Source: an uncultured Brevinema sp. (lineage in GTDB: Bacteria > Spirochaetota > Brevinematia > Brevinematales > Brevinemataceae). Taken from it: a DNA stretch of 6,128 nt. The stretch covers positions 1 to 6,128 of the forward strand of contig CAMQSH010000117.1 in assembly GCA_947036575.1 (NCBI GenBank). Reading direction: 5' to 3'. The translations under genes and the position numbers were made by a program. A model generated the notes under the pieces. It was not told the DNA's origin and did no database searches. It saw only the letters and a program-made list of their open reading frames with translations. Below, piece after piece: positions 1-6,128 of the stretch (positions within the stretch are counted from its first letter, which is position 1; each line of letters opens with the position of its first letter).

Positions 1-19
1 TACAGAATATGCAAAATAA
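1..19 (+). CDS. Possible last codons of an upstream gene (partial)
   Basis: One + frame reads T-E-Y-A-K and then a TAA stop at 17-19, four bases before the stem of a strong terminator. That placement is what the 3' end of a gene lying to the left of the window would show. Only five codons are visible, so neither family nor function can be given. The frame is chosen only by the position of its stop relative to the terminator. Confidence 0.3.
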
Positions 20-23
20 ATTC

Positions 24-53
24 AAAAAGCCCCCTTATTTGAGGGGGCTTTTT
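24..53 (+). terminator. Rho-independent terminator
   Basis: A perfect 12-bp inverted repeat (24-35 with 42-53) has the G+C core GCCCCC/GGGGGC, a 6-nt loop and a run of five T at 49-53. The A-run on the left arm means it could also work on the - strand, but no - strand gene ends nearby. It most likely ends transcription of the + strand gene to the left. It sits only 26 bases before the next start codon, so the gene at 80 needs either leakage through this hairpin or a promoter I cannot place convincingly. Confidence 0.9.
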
Positions 54-79
54 AATAAATATATAAATAAGAGGAATTC

Positions 80-1078
80 ATGTCTCACTTCCCAAATCCT
101 GAGGAATATTCTCTCAAACAATCTCTCAGTCATCTAGAGCAACTTCCATCATATACTAAAGCTTTTATTTTAAAAAAAGCAAAAGGGGTATACCTCTATG
201 ATATTGACGAAAATAAATATACTGATTTTGATTTAAATAAGGGAACAATTTTTACAGAACATTCTCCAAAAAGACTTACAAAATTCATTAAAAATGTTCT
301 TTCTTCTGGATTGAGTACTTGTGGATTTTATCATAAATTTACTTTCAAAGCTCAAAAATATTGGAAAAAAATTACTGATTTTAATCATATAGGATTTCAT
401 GCTTCTTTTATAGAAATGATTCTTGCTGTTATTAATACACTCGATATCAATAAAGCTAAAATATGTATAGGTTACACTACTCAAAACTTGTATCTACAGC
501 TATTACCCTTATCAAATATTATCTCTTTAAAAAAAATAAATCCTTCTCAAGAAATCACAGGTATTGATTTACTATTAATAGAAGAATTTAATGATGATTT
601 AGAAATAACAAAAATAAATAATAGCACCGTACCTATTATAAAGATTCATAGTCGTTTTTTATTTCGTGCTCAAGGCATCAAAAAAGAGATATCCTTTGAA
701 TCGGAATATCTCCACTTTATCACTAGCTCTCCTTTTGGTGGAAAGTCTATAGGTATACTTGCGAGTAACGTACCTATTGATTATGCTCCAGCATCCTTTG
801 ATGATGGTATACTATATCTTGAAGGGGCTAAATTATGGTCATCGCTTTCTTTATCTAGTATAATTAAATTCGAACATCCTCAATTTGATTGTTATCAAGG
901 CTTTGCTAAAAGTCATATAGATTTAGATACTCATTTTTTTTTGAAACGTGGTATTTATCTTCAAGAGAATATATTATATTTTTCACCTCATCATACCAAG
1001 CATGATTTTAGAAGACTAAAGCAAGCATTAAATGAGTATTTTACTCTAATGTCAAACGATATCCTTGACCAAAAATAG
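80..1078 (+). CDS. HemL-like class-III aminotransferase homologue lacking catalytic residues
   Basis: This 332-residue protein can be followed along the PLP fold-type I, class-III aminotransferase family, especially glutamate-1-semialdehyde aminomutase. Residues 31-51 (KKAKGVYLYDIDENKY, then a D-F-D) match the family's N-terminal strand 'KKAKGxYLYDVDGNxYIDY'. HSP at 61-63 fits the 'GHAHP' site, 105-131 fits the helix after 'SGTEA', 162-169 fits 'AAVIVEP', and 287-320 fits the C-terminal 'GVYLAPS...AHT.EDI' region. The catalytic sites are missing: SGTEA reads as ASFIE (108-112), the Y-H-G after it is absent, the PLP-ring Asp of 'FDEVMTGFR' falls in IKIHSRFLFR (187-196), and the Schiff-base Lys before the Gly loop is Ser at about 217 (SPFGGKSIG; K222 is displaced). 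It is about 95 residues shorter than HemL, mainly in the middle. The start is supported by GAGG at 71-74, 5 nt before ATG. With no frameshift, it looks like a pseudoenzyme, or a gene in early decay. Fold call moderate; loss of aminotransferase activity inferred. Confidence 0.65.
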   Translation: MSHFPNPEEYSLKQSLSHLEQLPSYTKAFILKKAKGVYLYDIDENKYTDFDLNKGTIFTEHSPKRLTKFIKNVLSSGLSTCGFYHKFTFKAQKYWKKITDFNHIGFHASFIEMILAVINTLDINKAKICIGYTTQNLYLQLLPLSNIISLKKINPSQEITGIDLLLIEEFNDDLEITKINNSTVPIIKIHSRFLFRAQGIKKEISFESEYLHFITSSPFGGKSIGILASNVPIDYAPASFDDGILYLEGAKLWSSLSLSSIIKFEHPQFDCYQGFAKSHIDLDTHFFLKRGIYLQENILYFSPHHTKHDFRRLKQALNEYFTLMSNDILDQK

Positions 1079-1757
1079 TTTGTAAATATTTAGGATTTCG
1101 TCCATCATCTTCAAACATCTTTCTTAGTGCTACAATATTAGTATCTATCACCCTATCTGTAACTATTTTCTCTTCAGATGTCCATATTCTATCTAATAAG
1201 ATAGTTCGTGAGACCGTTTCCCCTCTATATTCCAACAATACTTTTAAAATTGCTAATTGTTTTCTAGTGAGAGCATATATTTTATCATACTTACAATATG
1301 TTTCCTCTATTAGTGATAAGGTTCCACCAGCAATATTAGTACACGTATTATTATTTGCCAAACTATATTTTTTAGATCCTAGTACCAATAGCCAATACCA
1401 TAATTGATGAAAAAAGAATTCAGATTTTTCACTATCTGTAGCATTCAATATAAAAAACAATTCTTTTGTAGCAATAACTTCGTCTATAGTATTCATATCC
1501 TCTACTAATATGATACATATAGTGTTAGGAAATTCTAGTTTAATATTTTTTATAATTTGTTCATAGTTTTTATAATATTGTGAAATTAAAAACACAGGAA
1601 AAAACTTCATTGTTGAAAAAGAATTTACTAAAGAAGAAAAAGATACATAATAATTATAGTGTTTTGCTATTTCTTCTAATTTTTTCATATTAAGATGATT
1701 ACACCCTATTGCTAAGGCATGAAAAATCATATTGGATTTATTTGATATTCTCTTCAT
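1041..1757 (-). CDS. OmpR/PhoB-type winged-helix regulator with degenerate receiver domain
   Basis: This 238-residue protein is a likely cytoplasmic transcription regulator. Residues about 144-236 form a classic OmpR/PhoB effector domain: 'LTRKQLAILKVLLEYRGE' and 'VSRTILLDRIW' are the first helices, DRVIDTNIVALRKMF (201-215) is the recognition helix, and GQGYRL (230-235) is the wing hairpin. Residues 11-125 have the length and strand/helix order of a receiver domain, but the acidic pair after strand 1 is replaced (AIGCN, 16-20), the phospho-acceptor site after strand 3 reads FLIS (56-59) instead of ILLD, and no Lys follows strand 5 (FFILNA, 101-106). Phosphorylation by a histidine kinase is therefore unlikely. 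The gene overlaps the 3' end of mutS by 20 bp, so it is probably co-transcribed and translationally coupled. Its own 3' end overlaps the convergent gene by 38 bp. Target genes are unknown. DNA-binding call strong; receiver ancestry inferred from layout. Confidence 0.85.
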   Translation of the reverse strand: MKRISNKSNMIFHALAIGCNHLNMKKLEEIAKHYNYYVSFSSLVNSFSTMKFFPVFLISQYYKNYEQIIKNIKLEFPNTICIILVEDMNTIDEVIATKELFFILNATDSEKSEFFFHQLWYWLLVLGSKKYSLANNNTCTNIAGGTLSLIEETYCKYDKIYALTRKQLAILKVLLEYRGETVSRTILLDRIWTSEEKIVTDRVIDTNIVALRKMFEDDGRNPKYLQTIFGQGYRLTLE

Positions 1758-4326
1758 TATCTAACCTTTCTATTGATTTTAATTCATAAATAATTCTCAA
1801 TGCATCCAAAGGGGTTAATGAATTTGGATCTATCCCAGAAACAAAATCAAAAAGTTTATCCTTTTGAAAACTATGTATATCTTCTTTGTTAAATAAATTA
1901 CCACTTTCTATTTGAACTTGTTTTACAGTAAAAAATGTTCCTTTTTCTAGCTGTGATAAAATATCCGTAGACCGTTGAATAACGCCAGAGTCAATCCCTG
2001 CCATTTCGGCAACATGTATTCCATAACTTTTAGAAGCTTTACCTTCTATTACTTTACGTAAAAAAACAGGTTTACCTTTATTTTCTTTGATAGCCATACA
2101 CAAATTTTTCACACCATTAAAACGTGCAATTTCTGTCAATTCATGATAATGGGTAGAAAATAATACTTTACCTTGCTTATGTGGATGTAATAATAAATGT
2201 TCTAAGATAGCCCAAGCTAAAGACAAACCATCCAAGGTAGATGTACCCCTTCCAAGCTCATCCATAATCACTAAACTTTTTGGAGAAATTTTATCAATAA
2301 TCATTGCAGCTTCTTGCATTTCTACAAAAAAAGTAGAGCGACCAGCACCCAAATCATCTGAAGCTCCTATTCTGGTAAATATCTGATCTACAATCCCCAT
2401 CGTTGCTGAATCAACAGGTAAATAACTACCTATTTGAGCCATTACTGCAAAAAGTGCATTCTGCCTTAAGTAAGTAGATTTACCAGCCATATTAGGGCCT
2501 GTAACAATAGAAATCCTAGAGTTTTTATTGATCTGGGTATCATTAGAAACAAAAGTTTCTTTTACTAATAACTTTTCAATAACAGGATGTCTACCTTCTT
2601 TGATATCCCAATCAAATTTATCGTTTAATATAGGTTTACGATATCTACTATTTTTAGCAACTATTGCCAAAGAACTTCGTAAATCTACTTCTGTAATAAA
2701 TTCACTTAAAGGTATTAATTTGGAATAATAGGCTTGTATATCTAGTACAAATTGTTCATAAATTTCTCTTTCTAAACGAAATATTGATTCTTCTGCTTTA
2801 GAGATTTTTTTTTCAAATTCATCTAGTACAGGAATAGAAAAACGTTCTGCATTTACAAGACTTTGTTTGCGTGTGTAGTGTTCAGGAGCATTTTTGGAAG
2901 CAACCTTAGAAATCTCTATATAATACCCAAAAATCTTATTAAAAGCAATTTTTAGAGTGTTAATTCCTGTATTAATTCTTTCTTCTGCTTGTAGTTGAAT
3001 AAGATACTTTTTTCCATTTTCGATGATATCTTTATAAGAATCCAATTCTGTATTGACACCTAATCGTACGACATTACCATTTATTGCATTAGAACATTCA
3101 GAATTAATCATGGAATAAATCATAGTACAAAGATCTTCCAAAGGCGTAAGAGTAGCCATATAATCATTAAATGGCAAAGCTGATTTGAGAAAGTTTTTTA
3201 TTTTTTCAGATCTTTCTACCGTATCAACGAGAGCTAAACATTCTCTGGGAAGAATTTTTCCTGTTATTAAACGAGCCGTCAGTCGTTCTAAATCACTCAT
3301 GCCTTTTAAGATATCTTGAATGGATTCACAACCTCCAGAAAGATTCATAAAATATTCTGTACGAGCTTGTTGTCTTAAAATATCTGTTAATTGAGCTGAA
3401 GGTGCGACTAATAATCGTCTTAATTTTCGAGCTGCTGGCATTGTTTTTGTTTTGTTTAGAATAGCAAATAATGTTCCTTTTGTTGAAAAATCTTTGGCAT
3501 TATGAACAAGTTCCAGATGTTTGAGTGTATCTTCATTCATAAACATCGTATCCATCTTTTCAAATTGTATAGGAATTTGTAAATGCTTTATACTATCTTC
3601 CGAAAAATGATTTTCTTCTAAATACGTAAAAAGCCCCTTCAATCCTAGTAGTTGCGAAGATGAAAAATCCTGAGTATTAATGTTATTTACTTCTATATAG
3701 AGTCTAAATAAATTGTTTTCTTGAAAATAATCTTTTGCTAATACTCTCAATGTTTCTTGATATGTTTTTAATTCTTCTTGTATAGAAAAATCATAGAAAA
3801 ACTCATGCATACAAAGAGTCTCTACAGGCATATAACGCATAAGCTCATCAGATAAAAAAGCTACAGGATTGGATTCTTGAGAGGAGCGAATAATAATATC
3901 GCCTGTGGAAATATCAGCAAAAATAATAGATAATTCTTGATCTGTGTAAACAGCTATTGCTAAAAATGAATTCACAGATCTATCGAGTAAAGGATTTTCT
4001 GACCAAGTCCCCTTTGTTAATATAGATACTACGTCTCGTTTTACAATACCTTTTGCTTGAGAAACATCTTCTACTTGTTCACAAATCGCAACCTTACACC
4101 CTGCCTCTACTAATTTGTAGGCATATTGTTCTAAAGAATGATATGGAAATCCACACATGGGTCTATCACTTCTTTTAGTGAGTGCAATATTAAGAATTTT
4201 AGCTGTTTCTAAAGCATCTTCATTAAACACTTCATAAAAATCTCCTAAACGAAATAAAAGAATTTTATCTTTATGATTTTGTTTAATCGAATCATATTGC
4301 AGTTCCATAGGTGTTTTTTTAGACAT
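1738..4326 (-). CDS. mutS: DNA mismatch repair protein MutS
   Basis: MutS recognises base mismatches and small loops after replication and recruits MutL in an ATP-dependent manner. The 862-residue product is full length (E. coli MutS has 853). The mismatch-binding domain carries the Phe-x-Glu motif in RLGDFYEVF (F30, E32), followed by PMCGFPYHS and AICEQVEDV. Connector, lever and clamp regions follow, the clamp with YYIEISKVASKNAPEHYTRK. The ATPase domain has Walker A GPNMAGKST (610-618), FTRIGASDDLGAGRSTFFVE, Walker B with D689-E690 in IMDELGRGTST, and the STHYHELTE switch. Near the C-terminus, QKDKLF (821-826) sits where many MutS proteins have the QLSLF-type sliding-clamp motif, followed by the usual 'LTPLDALRIIYELK' helix. 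All catalytic residues are present. The start is set by GAGG at 4332-4335, 5 nt before ATG. It is the first gene of an operon with the winged-helix regulator and has its own promoter. Confidence 0.98.
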   Translation of the reverse strand: MSKKTPMELQYDSIKQNHKDKILLFRLGDFYEVFNEDALETAKILNIALTKRSDRPMCGFPYHSLEQYAYKLVEAGCKVAICEQVEDVSQAKGIVKRDVVSILTKGTWSENPLLDRSVNSFLAIAVYTDQELSIIFADISTGDIIIRSSQESNPVAFLSDELMRYMPVETLCMHEFFYDFSIQEELKTYQETLRVLAKDYFQENNLFRLYIEVNNINTQDFSSSQLLGLKGLFTYLEENHFSEDSIKHLQIPIQFEKMDTMFMNEDTLKHLELVHNAKDFSTKGTLFAILNKTKTMPAARKLRRLLVAPSAQLTDILRQQARTEYFMNLSGGCESIQDILKGMSDLERLTARLITGKILPRECLALVDTVERSEKIKNFLKSALPFNDYMATLTPLEDLCTMIYSMINSECSNAINGNVVRLGVNTELDSYKDIIENGKKYLIQLQAEERINTGINTLKIAFNKIFGYYIEISKVASKNAPEHYTRKQSLVNAERFSIPVLDEFEKKISKAEESIFRLEREIYEQFVLDIQAYYSKLIPLSEFITEVDLRSSLAIVAKNSRYRKPILNDKFDWDIKEGRHPVIEKLLVKETFVSNDTQINKNSRISIVTGPNMAGKSTYLRQNALFAVMAQIGSYLPVDSATMGIVDQIFTRIGASDDLGAGRSTFFVEMQEAAMIIDKISPKSLVIMDELGRGTSTLDGLSLAWAILEHLLLHPHKQGKVLFSTHYHELTEIARFNGVKNLCMAIKENKGKPVFLRKVIEGKASKSYGIHVAEMAGIDSGVIQRSTDILSQLEKGTFFTVKQVQIESGNLFNKEDIHSFQKDKLFDFVSGIDPNSLTPLDALRIIYELKSIERLDNEENIK
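1765..1770 (-). promoter_or_regulatory. Ribosome binding site fixing the regulator start
   Basis: GAAAGG lies 7 nt before the ATG at 1755-1757, inside the last codons of mutS. The alternative in-frame ATG at 1728-1730 would avoid the overlap with mutS but has no purine-rich site in front of it, so the overlapping start is preferred. Confidence 0.65.
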
Positions 4327-4357
4327 CCAAACCTCATCTATTTAGTACTATTCTTAT

Positions 4358-4386
4358 AGTATATCTTGTTTATAAAAATTTGTCTA
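4358..4386 (-). promoter_or_regulatory. Sigma-70-type promoter of the mutS operon
   Basis: On the - strand, TAGACA (4381-4386) is a five-of-six match to the -35 box. A 17-nt spacer separates it from TATACT (4358-4363), a five-of-six match to the -10 box. Transcription should start near 4350, giving a leader of about 25 nt with GAGG at 4332-4335 before the mutS ATG. The -35 box lies just past the terminator of the upstream repeat gene, so mutS looks independently transcribed. I see no operator-like palindrome here. Confidence 0.75.
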
Positions 4387-4396
4387 TAAAAAAATA

Positions 4397-4426
4397 AAAA
4401 AGTCCCAATAAATATTGGGACTTTTT
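4397..4426 (-). terminator. Rho-independent terminator after the repeat/SPOR gene
   Basis: A perfect 14-bp inverted repeat (4397-4410 with 4413-4426), core AGTCCCAATA/TATTGGGACT, is flanked by A's on one side and T's on the other. The 2-nt centre means the innermost pairs open as the loop. It lies 20 bases past the stop codon of the gene ending at 4447 and is followed on the - strand by a T-rich tract. It is symmetric enough to work in both directions, but no + strand gene ends here. Confidence 0.9.
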
Positions 4427-4446
4427 ATTTTAAAATAGTTTATTTA

Positions 4447-6128
4447 TTAATCTTCTTCATACTCTACAACTTCATACTGTTCAAACATTTGAACATCAGT
4501 ATATCCTTGTCTATATAACTCTTGCGATATCTTTTCTGCTTCTTTTTTTTCTTTAATAGCTCTAATCTCAACAAAATAAATCTCTTCTTTGTAATAAATT
4601 CCAACAGACACATTTAAGTTAAGTTCATTAATATCTCTAAGAATAATATTCGCCACAGAAAGATCTTTTAATTGAGCAATACGAATAACAAATCCTTTGT
4701 TATCAGAAAAACCATATTGCCCTGCAACACCTGCTGATTTTTCTGTGAATTTTGCTACTTGATTTTCTAAACGAGCTATTTCTGGAGAAATATATTGAAT
4801 CTGAGGCTCTTCTATAGCATTAGCATAGATAGGTTCTAAAATATAATCCATTTGATAATCTTCTGCAGAAGGTAGTTCTGAAATCATTGTTTCTATTGGA
4901 GCAAATTCAGCAGAACCAGGAGTATTTGTATAAATATTTGTAATAAATTCTTGTGTAACATTCGTATAAATATTTAACCCACCATTTGGCATATCTATTA
5001 AATTAGTGAAAAATTCTTGTGTTATATTTGTATAAATATTTAGTCCACCATTTGGCATGTTTATTAAATTCGTAACATACCTTTCTGCTATGTTTGTATA
5101 AACATTAAGCCCACCATTTGGCATATTTATCAGATTAGTCAAGAATTCTTCTGTTACATTCGTATAAATATTTAGTCCACCATTTGGCATATTAATAAAA
5201 TTAGTTACAAAGTCTTCCGTTACATTCGTATAAATATTCAGCCCACCATTTGGCATACTAATGAGATTGGTTACTAATCTTTCTGTTATATTTGTCTGTA
5301 TATTAAGACTACCTACCGGTATATTAACTAAGTTAGTTACAAATTCTTCTCTTATATTTGTATAAATATTCAGCCCACCATTTGGCATGTTTATTAAATT
5401 AGTTAAGAATTCTTCTGTTACATTCGTATAGATATTTAACCCACCATTTGGCATATTGACTAAATTCGTAATATATCTTTCCGTCACATTCGTATAGATA
5501 TTTAACCCACCATTTGGCATATTTATTAGATTGGTAATATATCTTTCCGTCATATTCGTTTCTATATTAAGACTACCTGCTGGCATTGTTATTAGATTGG
5601 TGATATATCTTTCTGTTATATTCGTCTCTATATTAAGACTACCCACTGGCATATTGACTAAATTAGTAAAAAATTCTTCTATCACATTCGTTTGTACATT
5701 AAGTCCACCATTTGGCATATTTACTAAATTGGTGATATGTCTTTCTGTCACATTCGTATAAATATTAATTCCGCCTCTTGGCATATTTATGAGATTAGTT
5801 ACAAATCTTTCTGTTACATTTGTCTCTATATTAAGACTACCTACTGGCATATTGACTAAATTAGTAATGTATCTTTCTGTTACATTTGTCTCTATATTGA
5901 TACTTCCTACTGGCATCGTTATTAGATTAGTAATAAGTCTTTCTACAGCATTTGTGATAAAATTAGTTTTGTCAAATGGTCTATCCCATACATTGGTTAT
6001 AACTCGTTCCGTCATATTTGTAAATACATTTGTTCTATCAAATGATCTATTAACTCTATTCGTGATAACCATCTCTGTCATATTTGTAAATACATTTGTT
6101 CTATCAAATGATCTATTAACTCTATTCG
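4447..6128 (-). CDS. Tandem 22-residue repeat protein with C-terminal SPOR-like domain (5' end outside window)
   Basis: Residues are numbered from the ATG at 6079-6081, which is not the true start. The frame stays open through 6128 and encodes another repeat copy, and no ribosome binding site precedes that ATG. Residues 1-374 are 17 head-to-tail repeats of 22 residues. A typical copy has TER/TEE, Y-I-T-N, N-M-P-N-G-G, then LNIYTN. Residues 375-386 are a decayed copy. Residues 387-430 are an acidic, Pro-containing linker and 431-448 a short charged helix. Residues 463-533 resemble a SPOR domain: strand FVIRIAQL, helix with NIILRDINEL, strand YFVEIRAI, helix EKKEAEKISQEL, then RQGYTDVQMF. SPOR domains bind glycan strands lacking stem peptides, so a periplasmic or outer-envelope location is inferred. 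No signal peptide can be seen because the N-terminus is missing. The gene ends in two consecutive TAA codons. Function is unknown: an RlpA- or DedD-like division protein, or a wall-anchored filament or adhesin, are possible. Confidence 0.85.
   Translation of the reverse strand, partial: NRVNRSFDRTNVFTNMTEMVITNRVNRSFDRTNVFTNMTERVITNVWDRPFDKTNFITNAVERLITNLITMPVGSINIETNVTERYITNLVNMPVGSLNIETNVTERFVTNLINMPRGGINIYTNVTERHITNLVNMPNGGLNVQTNVIEEFFTNLVNMPVGSLNIETNITERYITNLITMPAGSLNIETNMTERYITNLINMPNGGLNIYTNVTERYITNLVNMPNGGLNIYTNVTEEFLTNLINMPNGGLNIYTNIREEFVTNLVNIPVGSLNIQTNITERLVTNLISMPNGGLNIYTNVTEDFVTNFINMPNGGLNIYTNVTEEFLTNLINMPNGGLNVYTNIAERYVTNLINMPNGGLNIYTNITQEFFTNLIDMPNGGLNIYTNVTQEFITNIYTNTPGSAEFAPIETMISELPSAEDYQMDYILEPIYANAIEEPQIQYISPEIARLENQVAKFTEKSAGVAGQYGFSDNKGFVIRIAQLKDLSVANIILRDINELNLNVSVGIYYKEEIYFVEIRAIKEKKEAEKISQELYRQGYTDVQMFEQYEVVEYEED
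4960..6128 (-). repeat. 66-bp in-frame tandem repeat array (17 copies plus a partial copy)
   Basis: The period is exactly 66 bp (22 codons) with no indel across 17 visible copies. Copy n runs leftward from 6081-66(n-1), so copy 1 is 6016-6081 and copy 17 is 4960-5025. The end of a further copy fills 6082-6128. Two Thr-Asn pairs per unit (positions 7-8 and 21-22) are present in every copy. Copies 1-2 form a subtype with FDRTN or FDKTN in place of the P-N-G-G turn. Copies 3, 4, 7, 8 and 12 carry V/A-G-S, and the rest N/R-G-G. The array continues out of the window, so total copy number is unknown. Confidence 0.97.
6011..6128 (-). repeat. Perfect 52-bp direct repeat at the window edge (66-bp period)
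   Basis: Bases 6011-6062 and 6077-6128 are identical over all 52 positions, and the match is cut only by the window end. The 14 bases after the first copy (6063-6076, GTGATAACCATCTC) differ from the equivalent stretch before it at several positions. Such identity within an otherwise diverged array points to a recent unit duplication or gene conversion at the N-terminal side of the array. Confidence 0.9.

Noticed and set aside
39..67. Promoter for the HemL-like gene: TTGAGG (39-44), 17 nt, TATAAA (62-67)
   Set aside because: The -35 box would lie in the terminator stem, and transcription would start near 74, inside the GAGG ribosome binding site. The spacing is probably chance in AT-rich DNA.
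233..484. Short - strand open frame opposite the HemL-like gene
   Set aside because: Its sequence is low-complexity and has no recognisable domain. The + strand gene explains this DNA with a good start and family landmarks.
687..714. Imperfect inverted repeat GAGATATCC / GGAATATCTC
   Set aside because: It lies inside a coding frame, has a mismatch and no T-run, and can be explained by chance in AT-rich sequence.
2528..2728. Short + strand open frame inside mutS
   Set aside because: It lies antisense to well-conserved MutS clamp and ATPase coding sequence, has no ribosome binding site and shows no recognisable protein features.
5531..5761. Open frame on the + strand within the repeat array
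   Set aside because: It is the mirror of the 66-bp repeats, which keep any stop-free antisense frame open. It has no ribosome binding site, and the - strand frame carries the purifying-selection pattern.
6079..6081. ATG as the start of the repeat/SPOR gene
   Set aside because: The reading frame stays open to the window end and encodes another copy of the same repeat, with no Shine-Dalgarno site before this ATG. The Met is simply repeat position 1, which also appears as Met in copies 2 and 9.
4960..6128. CRISPR-like array
   Set aside because: The repeats are contiguous 66-bp units without unique spacers, keep a single open frame and diverge mostly at synonymous sites. This is a protein repeat.
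1738..6128. Functional link between MutS and stability of the neighbouring tandem repeats
   Set aside because: MutS does limit recombination between diverged repeats, but a terminator and a separate promoter lie between the genes, and adjacency alone is no evidence.

Overview
The window is AT-rich bacterial DNA (about 30% GC by eye), densely coded, with Shine-Dalgarno sites (GAGG, AAAGG) and Rho-independent terminators. It holds three complete genes and one gene cut by the right edge. No RNA gene, insertion sequence, CRISPR array or prophage gene is visible. The organism cannot be fixed from this sequence. A low-GC diderm is suggested by MutS plus a SPOR-domain protein with clear Shine-Dalgarno signals, and a spirochaete of the Brachyspira/Brevinema kind is my tentative guess.

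Left part (1-1078, + strand): the likely last codons of an upstream gene, a strong terminator, then a 332-residue protein. It can be followed along the class-III aminotransferase fold (closest in feel to glutamate-1-semialdehyde aminomutase, HemL), but the PLP-binding Asp and the Schiff-base Lys appear to be gone. It looks like an intact gene for a dead or repurposed enzyme.

Middle (1041-4386, - strand): a two-gene operon behind a good sigma-70-type promoter (TAGACA, 17 nt, TATACT). It encodes full-length mismatch-repair protein MutS and, overlapping its 3' end by 20 bp, an OmpR/PhoB-type winged-helix protein whose receiver-like N-terminus lacks the phosphorylation residues. The operon runs tail-to-tail into the HemL-like gene, with a 38-bp coding overlap and no visible terminator between them.

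Right part (4397-6128, - strand): a terminator and the 3' portion of a long gene. The visible protein has at least 17 full copies of a 22-residue Asn/Thr-rich repeat (66 bp each), continuing past the window edge, then an acidic linker and a C-terminal SPOR-like domain. This suggests an envelope protein tethered to peptidoglycan that displays a long, probably beta-structured repeat array. It is the most unusual element here. I see no functional link between it and the mutS operon, since a terminator and a new promoter separate them.
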